A DNA stretch of 52,280 nucleotides from Mesorhizobium zhangyense (GCF_011045115.1 NZ_JAAKZG010000023.1:1-52280), one strand, 5' to 3'. Shown: positions 41,864 to 50,400, numbered from the stretch's first letter. Translations and numbers: made by a program. Notes: generated by a model not told the origin, from the letters alone.

Positions 41864-42001
41864 ATGCCCAAAGCGGTCGATGTGCGAGCGGATTGGCAGG
41901 TTCGCGCCTTCAAAGTCGCCGTTCAGCGGTTCAACCGGTCGCGTGAAAGCGGACGTTTGTACACGGCCGTGTTTATGACACCTCTAGCATGTCAGCCGTA
42001 A
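41864..42001 (+). CDS. possible small basic protein divergent from imuA
   Basis: 45 residues from ATG 41864, with AGAGGGG upstream. It starts Pro-Lys-Ala-Val-Asp-Val-Arg-Ala-Asp-Trp-Gln-Val-Arg and is basic throughout. The same LexA box could control it. No family known; a chance frame cannot be excluded. Confidence 0.3.
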   Translation: MPKAVDVRADWQVRAFKVAVQRFNRSRESGRLYTAVFMTPLACQP

Positions 42002-42097
42002 AATCTCTAAAGTCCGCCCCGGGGAATGGGCTTGGGATCGCTATGCCGAAGGGCGGCGTCGACCGAAGGCCACGGGGGAAGGCCGAGTAACGCGATC

Positions 42098-43396
42098 GTG
42101 GCAGACTTCACCTACATGGGCTCGAAAAAGCTCTTGGCGTCCCAAATCGCTGAACTCGTCGCGGACATGGCCGACGGCCCATTTCTCGACCTGTTTTCGG
42201 GCATCGCTGCCGTTGGCTCACAAATTGGCACCCAGCGCTCGATCTGGTCCAATGACGTGCAGAGCTTCTCGACGCTTCTTACCGGCCAGAAGTTTCGTGC
42301 TGCCCGACCGTTCCGAACGGCGCATAGAATCATCGAACGCGCAGAAATACCGTTTGCCGTCAATCGTACAGGGCTTGAAGGAACATTCGGTGAGGCGCTT
42401 GCTAAGGAGGAGCGAGCACTCTCCACCAACGACGCGGAAGGCGCACGTGAGCTCATCGCGACCATGTCGCAAATTGACGAGAAAATCAGCACGCTGCGCC
42501 GCCAGAACGTCCATTGCCTCCTTACCGGCTTACACGGGGCGACCTATCTCGGGATACGCCAGGCAATCGACCTCGATTCGATCCGCTACGCTGCCGACCA
42601 TCTGAGAGACGCAGGCGAGGTGACCACCGAGCAGCATCGCTGGATGGTGTTGGCGTTGTGCCAGACGCTTTCAACGGTCAGCAACTCCACAGGCCATTTT
42701 GCCCAATACTTATTTCCGAGTGAGGCCAATATTCGACGGGTGGTCCGCAAGCGGAGACTGAACTGCTGGTCCATATGGTCTACCGCGCTTCGCGAAAGCC
42801 GTCCGCTTGGCCACGTTGCTTGGCGGCGTGGCAACCGCGTTTTTAAGTCGGATGCCACCACGCTGCTCAAGAAATTATCGAGGAATGTGCGGCAGCCCGC
42901 GGTTATTTACGCAGATCCACCTTATACCAGCGATCAATATTCTCGGTACTACCATGTGCTCGAGAATGCCGTCCTCTACGATTACCCAAAGGTTTCAAGC
43001 AAAGGTCAGTATAGACCCGACCGGTTCACCTCCGGCTTCTCGCTCAAGGCCGGCGTTGACGCCTCCTTCAAAGAGCTAATTTCCGCTGCCGCCAAGCTCC
43101 CATCTGTCTTTGTACTCAGCTACCCCACCAATGGCCTGCTGAAGGACTCGACCGAACGCGTGCTCGAATTGTTAATGGAAGAGTTTGCGCACGTCGATCA
43201 GCCACTTGTCATCCCGCATCTCCATTCAACGATGGGCGGATCAAAAGGTGCGCAGAAGCAAGCAGTCGATGAGAATATTTTTGTCGCCTATCAGGATCCT
43301 CTCGCGCGCTGGCACGGCAAAGATGCCGGCGGAGCACTTGCCTCGCGGCGAACTGGTCTAGCCCCAATCGCCGAGGCGGAGGAGATTGCTACGTGA
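42098..43396 (+). CDS. D12-class DNA adenine methyltransferase, first gene of a putative defence operon
   Basis: Predicted protein of 432 residues. It starts with GTG 42098, giving Val-Ala-Asp-Phe-Thr-Tyr-Met-Gly-Ser-Lys-Lys; ATG 42116 is an alternative. AdoMet-binding motif I is Asp-Leu-Phe-Ser-Gly-Ile-Ala-Ala-Val-Gly (residues 31-40), with Ala where Dam-type enzymes often have Gly. Catalytic motif IV Asp-Pro-Pro-Tyr is at 273-276, followed by Gln-Tyr-Ser-Arg-Tyr-Tyr-His-Val-Leu-Glu. A charged helical insertion lies at about residues 90-135. It should methylate adenine N6 in DNA, as self-marking or as part of the effector. It overlaps the phosphoesterase gene (GTGA). Confidence 0.88.
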   Translation: MADFTYMGSKKLLASQIAELVADMADGPFLDLFSGIAAVGSQIGTQRSIWSNDVQSFSTLLTGQKFRAARPFRTAHRIIERAEIPFAVNRTGLEGTFGEALAKEERALSTNDAEGARELIATMSQIDEKISTLRRQNVHCLLTGLHGATYLGIRQAIDLDSIRYAADHLRDAGEVTTEQHRWMVLALCQTLSTVSNSTGHFAQYLFPSEANIRRVVRKRRLNCWSIWSTALRESRPLGHVAWRRGNRVFKSDATTLLKKLSRNVRQPAVIYADPPYTSDQYSRYYHVLENAVLYDYPKVSSKGQYRPDRFTSGFSLKAGVDASFKELISAAAKLPSVFVLSYPTNGLLKDSTERVLELLMEEFAHVDQPLVIPHLHSTMGGSKGAQKQAVDENIFVAYQDPLARWHGKDAGGALASRRTGLAPIAEAEEIAT

Positions 43397-44598
43397 CAAC
43401 ACGTACGCTTAAGATTGCAGTGGTGAGCGATCTCCACGTGTTCAACGGCTCGTCCGAAGATTCCAAAAGCCCGTCGACGATCGGCACAGCCGATACTCAG
43501 GATGCGCCCGAGCGCCATCCGCTACGCGGCCTTGCCTACATCATCGAACGTGACAAGCTGAGAGCAGACCTGCTGATCTGCCCGGGGGACTTGTCAGACA
43601 AAGCTGATCCAGCGGCGCTGATATTCGCTTGGAACAAACTCAACGAGCTAAAGTATCAGCTAGGAGCCAAGCATCTCCTAGCCACGGCAGGAAATCATGA
43701 CATCGATTCTCGCAACCAGTACGACGATCATGACCCTAAGGGCAATCTTCAATCGTTGGATCCGATGTTTCCGGGCGTTGACGAAGCCCTCTGCGACCGC
43801 TTCTGGTCACGCAATTTCGTAATCGTCGAGCTCGAGGATGTGCGAATCTTACTGCTCAACTCATCCGCGTTCCATGGCTATGGATCGGATGCCAAACCCG
43901 AATTTCGTCAGGGCCGGATCAGCTCGAAGACGATTTCTGCGCTTCGCATGGCGCTCACCAGCGGCGAGAAGCGGATCAACATCCTAGTCTGTCATCATCA
44001 CCCTGTTACGCATAATCCGGTCAATGAAGCGGATTATAGCGAGATGATTGGAGGCGATCGACTGATCGATCTACTCGATTCAGGTGAGTATGGGTCATGG
44101 CTATTGATCCATGGCCACAAGCATTATCCTCGCCTCGCTTATGCCTCTGGCGGCGCATCATCGCCGATCATTTTCTCGGCCGGATCGCTGAGCGCATTCC
44201 TGTACCAAAAGATTGCCAGCCGCGCACGAAATCAGTTCTACCTCATTGAGATCCCAATAGATGATCTCGATGCGTTGGATCTGGATTTGGCCGGAACAGT
44301 CACCGCTTGGGACTGGATTAATATGTCCGGCTGGCAACCTGCGGGCGTCGGCTCAGGCCTGCCGCATCAAGTCGGTTTTGGCTGGCGGGAATCCGCTCGT
44401 ACGATCGCGACGACGATTGCGAAACATCTGGAAGACAAAACAGACGTTATCACCGGCGAGGAGTTGCTTATCGCTATGCCCAGATTGCGCTTCCTGCGCC
44501 CGGAGGAACTTGAAGCCGTTGTGAGGCGATTACGCTCATCACATGGGATTGTAGCTCAACTCAAGGACGGCATGATCCGCGAGGTGGGGCGATCATGA
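43393..44598 (+). CDS. calcineurin-like metallophosphoesterase, second gene of the operon
   Basis: Predicted protein of 401 residues. All metal-ligand motifs are present: Asp-Leu-His (13-15), Gly-Asp (66-67), Gly-Asn-His-Asp (101-104), His-His-His-Pro (202-205) and Gly-His-Lys-His (242-245). The order and spacing fit the CpdA/class III phosphodiesterase type and the Mre11-like superfamily. After the catalytic domain (to about 280) comes a C-terminal extension of about 120 residues with Trp-Asp-Trp-Ile-Asn and a helical, possibly winged-helix end. The substrate could be a nucleotide, DNA or a phosphoester signal. Start and stop overlap neighbours. Confidence 0.9.
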   Translation: MTTRTLKIAVVSDLHVFNGSSEDSKSPSTIGTADTQDAPERHPLRGLAYIIERDKLRADLLICPGDLSDKADPAALIFAWNKLNELKYQLGAKHLLATAGNHDIDSRNQYDDHDPKGNLQSLDPMFPGVDEALCDRFWSRNFVIVELEDVRILLLNSSAFHGYGSDAKPEFRQGRISSKTISALRMALTSGEKRINILVCHHHPVTHNPVNEADYSEMIGGDRLIDLLDSGEYGSWLLIHGHKHYPRLAYASGGASSPIIFSAGSLSAFLYQKIASRARNQFYLIEIPIDDLDALDLDLAGTVTAWDWINMSGWQPAGVGSGLPHQVGFGWRESARTIATTIAKHLEDKTDVITGEELLIAMPRLRFLRPEELEAVVRRLRSSHGIVAQLKDGMIREVGRS

Positions 44599-46481
44599 AT
44601 ACACTCATGTCAGCGCCGAGCGTCTTTGAATCCTTCAATGCTCGCAACCTTGATCCTACCCAGGTCGCGCAACGCTTCATCCCGCCCCGCCAATTCGACG
44701 AACTGATACTCAGAAATCATAGTATCGTGGTCGGACCGCGCGGCAGTGGGAAAACCACGCTGCTAAAGATGCTGCAGCTGCCGGCGCTAGCGTCTTGGAA
44801 GCATCAGGACGCCGATCGCTTTAGAATGAAGATTGACTTCACCGGGGTGTTTGTTGCGGCGGACATCAGCTGGGGTGCGCAACTGACGGCGCTCGGTGAA
44901 GCACGCCTGTCCGATAATCTACGCACGTTGCTCGGCTTCTCGGCCTTCACGACTCATATGTTATCGGCGCTGGTACGCGCGATGAAAGAAGCGATGAGTT
45001 CCGCGATCGCCGAGGTCCCCTCGCTTGCCCGCCTTTATGTTAATCTGGATCGCGAGACTATCGCTGCGCTAGTTCGGTCGCTCGCTAAGGAATGGGAGCT
45101 TACACCCGAACTGCCAACATTGTTTGCGTTGCAGACCGCTCTCCAGGGTCGACTGTCGAGAATCGCACAGATTGCCAACCAGCTGGCGTTGGTCGGCGCG
45201 CACGAGCTTGACCCCAATGCGGCCGAAACACGGTTTCTCTATCTTGACGCGCTGTCGTCGGTGTCCTTCGGAATTGAACAGTTCAATACCTATGCCGACC
45301 AGCCATATCGCAAATGGGCTTTGCTATTCGATGAGCTCGAAATCGCACCCCAGGCAATCCGTCAGGCGCTGCTCAAGGCCTTGCGCAGCACGAACTCGAA
45401 CCTGCTTTTCAAGCTGTCGCTCAGCCCCTACCATCAGGATGCCGGGCTGCTTAACACCGCGATTGCAGCGATGCCAGCGCAGGATTATCAGCCCATCGAA
45501 CTTTGGTATGCACGCAAGGAGCAAGGGTTCCAGTTCTCACGCGCCCTCGTCGAAGCTATGATTGCGGACGCCGGCTGTACCGGTGTCGCTCCGGAAGACA
45601 TCTTTGGCGCCGCCTCGATCGCGATGCGCGAAGAAGCATCAAGCGCGCAGTCATCGGACTACCGCCCAGGAACCGACCTGCACAAACGATACAAGCGACT
45701 GGCCATCAAGGATCCGAGCTTTGCTGCATATATCAGCGAGAACAGGGTCGATCTCGACCGGATGCACGAGCTGCCCTCGGCTGAACGAGCAAGCATCATT
45801 CGCAAGGTCACCTCAATCGTTATGGTGCGCGAAGCCTATCGCTCAGAGCCGCAGGTGATCGGCGGAGGTCAACGGCTCGGCCGCAGCCGCAAGAATGCCA
45901 ACATCTATTACGGCGTCGATGCACTGCTCGCGGTCGTCGAGGGCAATCCGCGCTGGTTGATTGGCCTTATGGGCCCTATGATCAGGCGGTTCAAGGATGA
46001 CGGACAACGCGTGCCGCGTGCCGTCCAAGCAACCGCCATATCGACAGCTGCTAACCGGTTCCGTGCGCTCCTACGCACCATCCCCTATGTACCCGACGGT
46101 ACGAGCCCGTTCCGCCACAAGCAGATGGCATCCCGTGGGTTATTAACGCTGCTGGATGCTCTCGGCACGCGCTTTCGCCGTCACATCATTATCGACGACT
46201 TTTCACCTGATCCGGTGCTGTCCTTCACGGTCGACGCAAATATCTCTGATGGTCTTCTTCTCGCGCTGGGCCGGGCGTTGAACGCCGGTGCGATCATCTT
46301 GGTGCCCGATTCCGGCGCAGAAGCCATTGCTAGCTCCATTCGCGGAAAACGCTTTCGTCTCTCCTACATGCTCGCAACGAGCTACGACCTGCCCTTGCTG
46401 CTTGGGCGCGAGGGCTCAATTCAACGTCTGCTTGCCGACGATCGCGAGAGCTCCGTTCCGCTGTTCGGAGGAGAGCTGTAA
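44595..46481 (+). CDS. P-loop ATPase of ORC/CDC6-like AAA type, third gene of the operon
   Basis: Predicted protein of 628 residues. Walker A is Gly-Pro-Arg-Gly-Ser-Gly-Lys-Thr (47-54), preceded by the entry Phe-Asn-Ala-Arg-Asn-Leu-Asp-Pro. Walker B is Leu-Leu-Phe-Asp-Glu-Leu-Glu (244-250). A segment with Phe-Lys-Leu-Ser-Leu-Ser-Pro-Tyr may supply the sensor. The remaining 350 residues are mostly helical, with basic regions that could bind DNA. It looks like the large 'sensor' ATPases found in defence loci and resembles ORC/CDC6-type AAA proteins. No membrane segments. ATGA overlap with the phosphoesterase. Confidence 0.82.
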   Translation: MNTLMSAPSVFESFNARNLDPTQVAQRFIPPRQFDELILRNHSIVVGPRGSGKTTLLKMLQLPALASWKHQDADRFRMKIDFTGVFVAADISWGAQLTALGEARLSDNLRTLLGFSAFTTHMLSALVRAMKEAMSSAIAEVPSLARLYVNLDRETIAALVRSLAKEWELTPELPTLFALQTALQGRLSRIAQIANQLALVGAHELDPNAAETRFLYLDALSSVSFGIEQFNTYADQPYRKWALLFDELEIAPQAIRQALLKALRSTNSNLLFKLSLSPYHQDAGLLNTAIAAMPAQDYQPIELWYARKEQGFQFSRALVEAMIADAGCTGVAPEDIFGAASIAMREEASSAQSSDYRPGTDLHKRYKRLAIKDPSFAAYISENRVDLDRMHELPSAERASIIRKVTSIVMVREAYRSEPQVIGGGQRLGRSRKNANIYYGVDALLAVVEGNPRWLIGLMGPMIRRFKDDGQRVPRAVQATAISTAANRFRALLRTIPYVPDGTSPFRHKQMASRGLLTLLDALGTRFRRHIIIDDFSPDPVLSFTVDANISDGLLLALGRALNAGAIILVPDSGAEAIASSIRGKRFRLSYMLATSYDLPLLLGREGSIQRLLADDRESSVPLFGGEL

Positions 46482-47431
46482 TGCTCGGCATAGAAGTTAT
46501 CGGAGACGGATCGTTGAATGACCGGTTCGATTTGTTCATCGGAACACTCGGCTATGAGACTAGGTCCAGCTATCTCGCTCGACACGACCTGATAAATGCG
46601 AACCGGAAGATCGCGCTAGCATTTCCTGAGGAGGATTACGCCGCATATTTGAGCAACCGTGACTTTCTTATCAGCAAACAATTCGAGATTTTGCCAAAGG
46701 ACTCCGGTACGCTCCCACAACTTTTAGCTACGGCAATAGAGAACCGCCCTGCCGACGCAGAACGAGATTTCTCTATTCTCGTCGATATATCATCTATGTC
46801 ACGCCCCATGCTTGCTGATATCGTATTTGAGTTGAGCATGCTCGAACGCGCGGTCAGTGTAACTGTCACATTCGTCTACCTCCCCGCAGAATTCGTCAAG
46901 GAGAACGCCGAGCACGCACCAGTTGCGGTGACGGAGCCTGTCACGTCCGATTATGCAGGTTGGACCGCAACTCCTGAGCGCCCGATCACAGCCCTGGTTG
47001 GCTTGGGCTACGAACATGACCTCGCACTTGGCACCATCGAGTACCTTGAGCCTACCAACGTCTGGGTTTTCGTTCCGAGAGGAGAGGATCGACGGTATGA
47101 CGACGCCGTCAATCAGGCAAATCGTAATCTCAAGGAAATGCTCAGGGACGAGCGTGTGATGAACTACCACGTGGACGCGCCAGCACGAGTCCACGCCATA
47201 CTTGAAAACCTTGTGTTCGGCCTACTCCAATCCTCCCGGCCGGTTCTCGTTCCATTTGGCCCGAAGATATTCTGCTTATGTTGTTTACTTATTGCCCGGA
47301 CCTACGAGCCAGAGATTACGGTGTGGCGCGTGAGTGGTGAAACATTCGCCAAACCCGGTGATCGGAAAGCTAGCGGCAAGATCGTCACATTGCAGACCCG
47401 TTTCGCACTTCACCCGCCAATTACGCAATGA
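46481..47431 (+). CDS. unknown protein with two similar halves, last gene of the operon
   Basis: Predicted protein of 316 residues starting at ATG 46481, overlapping the ATPase stop (TAATG). The N-terminal half has Phe-Ile-Gly-Thr-Leu-Gly-Tyr-Glu-Thr-Arg-Ser and Leu-Val-Asp-Ile-Ser-Ser-Met-Ser-Arg-Pro-Met. The C-terminal half has the matching Leu-Val-Gly-Leu-Gly-Tyr-Glu-His-Asp and Leu-Val-Pro-Phe-Gly-Pro-Lys-Ile-Phe. Strand-glycine-rich-turn-helix patterns suggest two Rossmann-like domains from an internal duplication. Asp-Ile-Ser-Ser-Met-Ser is reminiscent of the Asp-x-Thr-Gly-Gly-Thr loop of CARF domains, but that is weak. Not recognised; could sense a nucleotide or act as effector. Confidence 0.75.
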   Translation: MLGIEVIGDGSLNDRFDLFIGTLGYETRSSYLARHDLINANRKIALAFPEEDYAAYLSNRDFLISKQFEILPKDSGTLPQLLATAIENRPADAERDFSILVDISSMSRPMLADIVFELSMLERAVSVTVTFVYLPAEFVKENAEHAPVAVTEPVTSDYAGWTATPERPITALVGLGYEHDLALGTIEYLEPTNVWVFVPRGEDRRYDDAVNQANRNLKEMLRDERVMNYHVDAPARVHAILENLVFGLLQSSRPVLVPFGPKIFCLCCLLIARTYEPEITVWRVSGETFAKPGDRKASGKIVTLQTRFALHPPITQ

Positions 47432-47631
47432 GAGTTGCCGTATCCATATATTACCAACCTAACGTCTGCTTTTGCGCGCGTGCTGAAACAAGCCAGATCG
47501 CATCCGGCCCGACGCTGCCGATCAGTAACGTGCCTCCTCTCCGCCATGCGGGGCACCGGGGGCTCCCCCGGAAGCCGCCACGCGATTAAAGACGCCGCGC
47601 TGCGTCCAGGCTCCCCGATCATTGCTGCCTT

Positions 47632-48630
47632 TCAGCCGCCGGTCTCGCTCCATCGTGGACATGTCACGTGTTCTCCCCCACGCGAGTAGTAATGACACTT
47701 CCCGTGGTTGCGGCACCCATTCTCCGGCTCAACAAGGAAGCGGGGATTAGCAATGAGGTCGCGACAGAACCCAATATGCGCATTCTGCGGCAACTCTGAA
47801 GTCCTTTGAGCGATACGGCCTGAGACTATGAAGCGCCGCGTCGGATGGCGCTGAGCGACATCAATGCTATCTCGAAAGCGCGCGATCGTGATCTCAGGTC
47901 GGGCCGGATAAATGAGCCTCTTGTCGACATTGTAGAATCCAGAGGAGAGGTCAATGAAATCGAACGGCAGTGCGGCGATGCGGTCTTGGAACGCTGAGGC
48001 ACCGGACGCGTCGAATTGGATATCGCCGGTCCGCATCGAGACCCGGATTGAGCTCTCGACGCCCTGCGCGCGTAGCCACTCAGCCAGTCTTCCTAGCCTG
48101 TCTTCGACTTGGCTCGCGGCGGGATTGATCCGCTCGTCTACGAGAAGGTTAAGCAAGTAACCGTGGGCCGCATGGACCTGAACGTGACTGAAGCCATGCT
48201 CAATGGCGATGGCCGCTGCGGCCCCGAAGTAGTCGAGGACGCGGTCAGCCCCTTGACGTCCAAGCGAGCGGACGAATTCTCTCGCGCGCCCTATCACTTG
48301 GGCGGTGTCAGCCGATCGAAACTTCCGGGCGCCTTCGTAGCCCTCCCATGTTGTTGCCAGCTGAATACCCGGGAGCGATCCACGCTCGCGTATCGCGCCA
48401 GCTAAGTGCGCCCAAATCGGGTTTGATCCAATAGATGGCGTCGAACGGTTGCTCGCGTGACCTCCGGGAACGACCACGTTGCCAACGATGGCGCAGTGAA
48501 GATCAGCTGAGCTTCGCTGGCTGTAGAAATCGACGTACCGCGCGTCCGGTTCCCCGTCAGTCACGAAGCCTGTGTTCACCCCGAGCAAGAAGACGAGCTT
48601 ATCGCTCCAGCTTGCGGTAGCGGTCGTCAT
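47632..48630 (-). CDS. OYE-like flavin oxidoreductase
   Basis: Predicted protein of 332 residues. It carries His-Ala-Ala-His-Gly-Tyr-Leu-Leu-Asn, the OYE-family active-site strand and FMN/substrate region. Leu-Asp-Tyr-Phe-Gly precedes it, and Phe-Cys-Arg-Asp-Leu-Ile-Ala-Asn-Pro follows for the phosphate end of FMN. The C-terminus has Cys-Arg-Asn-His-Gly-Lys-Cys and a third Cys, possibly a metal or iron-sulphur site. The start overlaps the MazG-like gene by 32 bases. A redox step on a nucleotide or cofactor is possible given its neighbours, but the substrate is unknown. Confidence 0.78.
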   Translation of the reverse strand: MTTATASWSDKLVFLLGVNTGFVTDGEPDARYVDFYSQRSSADLHCAIVGNVVVPGGHASNRSTPSIGSNPIWAHLAGAIRERGSLPGIQLATTWEGYEGARKFRSADTAQVIGRAREFVRSLGRQGADRVLDYFGAAAAIAIEHGFSHVQVHAAHGYLLNLLVDERINPAASQVEDRLGRLAEWLRAQGVESSIRVSMRTGDIQFDASGASAFQDRIAALPFDFIDLSSGFYNVDKRLIYPARPEITIARFRDSIDVAQRHPTRRFIVSGRIAQRTSELPQNAHIGFCRDLIANPRFLVEPENGCRNHGKCHYYSRGGEHVTCPRWSETGG

Positions 48631-48952
48631 TTATGTCCATCTTGGAAAGAATGTCTCGCTCCAGGTCGCCGCCGAGGATGGTCGAGAGACGGAAAAGATA
48701 GATTGCGGCATCGGCTAGCTCCTCGCGTAGGTGCGGTGCAGCCTCCCCGAGGCTTGGACCTGTGTACTTCGGATTGTTCAGACGGAGACCTACTTTCTTG
48801 AGTTCGTTCGCGAACTCCCCTATCTCGCCTATAAGGCCGACGAGGTCGCGAACGAGTTGATCGTGCCGTTCAGCGTCGGAGCCGAAGTGAACCGGGAATC
48901 CTCGCCGCTCGTCAGCGCCGATCTGCCGGGCAACGATCGCAGAAAAATCCAT
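48599..48952 (-). CDS. MazG-like nucleotide pyrophosphohydrolase
   Basis: Predicted protein of 117 residues starting at the ATG that overlaps the upstream stop (TGATG). The metal-binding motif is visible as Gly-Glu-Ile-Gly-Glu-Phe-Ala-Asn-Glu, then Glu-Glu-Leu-Ala-Asp-Ala about 25 residues later, the EExxE...ExxD layout of all-α NTP pyrophosphatases. It ends with Lys-Met-Asp-Ile-Asn-Asp-Asp-Arg-Tyr, as in single-domain MazG proteins. It would hydrolyse (d)NTPs to NMP and PPi; the specific base is unknown. Confidence 0.85.
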   Translation of the reverse strand: MDFSAIVARQIGADERRGFPVHFGSDAERHDQLVRDLVGLIGEIGEFANELKKVGLRLNNPKYTGPSLGEAAPHLREELADAAIYLFRLSTILGGDLERDILSKMDINDDRYRKLER

Positions 48953-49728
48953 CACCTATTCCTTCCCAGCAGATTGATCGTCAGCGATCCTAAGCTGATT
49001 ATCGACGCGGCCACGAGGCTTACAACGACGCCTATCATGCCGTCGACAAGCCATTTTTCCATCACGAAGATCGCGAATGAGTTGATGATGATGGCGATAA
49101 CCAGTCCGATGTTCGTCCATAGCTGTGTCATTTCCATGCGGCGTATTACAGTTCGTGTCGCTGCTGGAAGCAGGGCGAGGCTCTCCTGCTTTTCGGACAA
49201 CACGCGTCGATCATCGGCGACCTCACTGTGAGTCTTCTGAAGGTGCGTCTTGATAGGCCAGATGCCAAGCTGAAAACCGTGCTGCCCCTCGTAGAGCCTC
49301 GTGGCCGGACTCGAAAGCCTGGTGAAATCTGCCTTGGCGATGGGCTCGCCCTGGGGCAGCTCGACATACTTGTCGCTAATGTTCTGGGTCACGATTCCCA
49401 GGTTCCCTTTGAAGCCTGGATCGGCGTAGGTCGCGACCGGACTGAGGCCGACGCTGAAGAGGGATCCCTTGCTGACCACGCGGACTAGAATATGTGCGGG
49501 GGTGTCAAGTTCCTCCGCAGTGATCAGGACGACCCGATGCCCCGGCTTTATCAACACGTTTTCGCCCGGTTTCAGCTGAAAGCGCGTGCCATTCTCAGTA
49601 AGGTCGTAGTACACGCTTCCAAGCCGGAGCTCGTAGCAGGCGCCATCTAGCATGTCCGGGTCCGCATTCCGGATCAACCTTCCGGCATCAACTTCGGTCT
49701 TTATCTCGTTATCGCTGAGCGTGGTCAT
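48952..49728 (-). CDS. membrane-anchored dCTP deaminase/dUTPase-like protein
   Basis: Predicted protein of 258 residues; the ATG ending at 49728 has GGGGG upstream. Residues 1-165 form a Dcd/dUTPase fold: Leu-Ser-Asp-Asn-Glu-Ile at the start, Leu-Asp-Gly-Ala-Cys-Tyr-Glu-Leu-Arg-Leu-Gly, Lys-Gly-Ser-Leu and Ala-Asp-Pro-Gly-Phe-Lys-Gly. Where E. coli Dcd has catalytic Glu138 the by-eye alignment gives Val, and Arg110 in Arg-Ser-Ser is not kept. The last 60 residues hold two membrane helices (about 200-225 and 230-250) with a Trp-Leu-Val-Asp-Gly turn. It may be an inactive or altered nucleotide-binding membrane protein. First gene of its operon. Confidence 0.78.
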   Translation of the reverse strand: MTTLSDNEIKTEVDAGRLIRNADPDMLDGACYELRLGSVYYDLTENGTRFQLKPGENVLIKPGHRVVLITAEELDTPAHILVRVVSKGSLFSVGLSPVATYADPGFKGNLGIVTQNISDKYVELPQGEPIAKADFTRLSSPATRLYEGQHGFQLGIWPIKTHLQKTHSEVADDRRVLSEKQESLALLPAATRTVIRRMEMTQLWTNIGLVIAIIINSFAIFVMEKWLVDGMIGVVVSLVAASIISLGSLTINLLGRNR

Positions 49729-49867
49729 GTTGCCCCCATTCATGTTAGAGACATTGCATCTTCTAGACTGCAATTGAAACCCTGCGAGACGATGCTGGCG
49801 GAGTCTTCGCTATGTCGGCTGCGGTCGACGAGGTCATCAGCAATCATGATACGGCGACCGTCAGAAG

Positions 49868-50100
49868 GCGCTCGACTTCGACGCAAATGAATTTGTCGAC
49901 CTCAACAACGATCCCCTGGAAGGTGTCGGCCCAGTCGATCTGGTCTTCGATGTCATCGGCGGCGACATCCAGAAGCGGTGCGCAGCTCTGGTCCGAGCCG
50001 GAGGAACGTTTGTGACAATCGTCGGACCGGCCGAAGCGCGGCCCGCAGATGGCTGACTGTCGACTTCGTCGTCGAGTCCGATCGTGCCCAACTGAGTGAG
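49868..50100 (+). pseudogene. decayed fragment of a zinc-type quinone oxidoreductase/alcohol dehydrogenase
   Basis: Translation from about 49868 gives a piece of an MDR-family oxidoreductase: Ala-Asn-Glu-Phe-Val-Asp-Leu, Val-Asp-Leu-Val-Phe-Asp-Val-Ile-Gly-Gly-Asp, Val-Arg-Ala-Gly-Gly-Thr and Glu-Ala-Arg-Pro-Ala-Asp-Gly. An in-frame stop lies at about 50054-50056. The homologous reading (Asp-Phe-Val-Val-Glu-Ser-Asp-Arg) then continues in another frame. The catalytic N-terminal domain is absent, so it is a relic. Confidence 0.7.
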
Positions 50101-50400
50101 GACTCGGGGGATTGAGTGTACTCGAGCACTCACGCCTGTAACGCGTCTGCTTGCCAGTTTGGTCCCCGCGCGCTTCATGCTTTCAGATCACGCCAATGTG
50201 GTCACTCCGGTATGCTATGAGGGTTTTATCCTCGGCGCGAACGGCAGTTTTTCCCGATCTGACACCAGCACCGGACAGTCTGGTTTCGGCCCGGGATCTG
50301 TCGCTCGTGGTGAAGCACCCCGAACGGCAACAGTGGGGTCAACTCTAGTCGAACGCTCATCCCAAGTGGGTCGGTCACCTGAGCCGCATCCGCCGCTGCC
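50101..50400. other. intergenic region, nothing recognised
   Basis: About 300 bases between the oxidoreductase relic and the SRAP gene. I see no convincing frame, hairpin or LexA box. Confidence 0.5.

Noticed and set aside
41961-41972. 12-base palindrome ACACGGCCGTGT as operator of the defence operon
   Set aside because: Short palindromes arise often in GC-rich DNA, and no matching promoter elements could be placed around it.
40928-42001. Long + strand frame across imuB/imuA
   Set aside because: Antisense shadow; only its last 45 codons (from 41864) are kept as a weak candidate.
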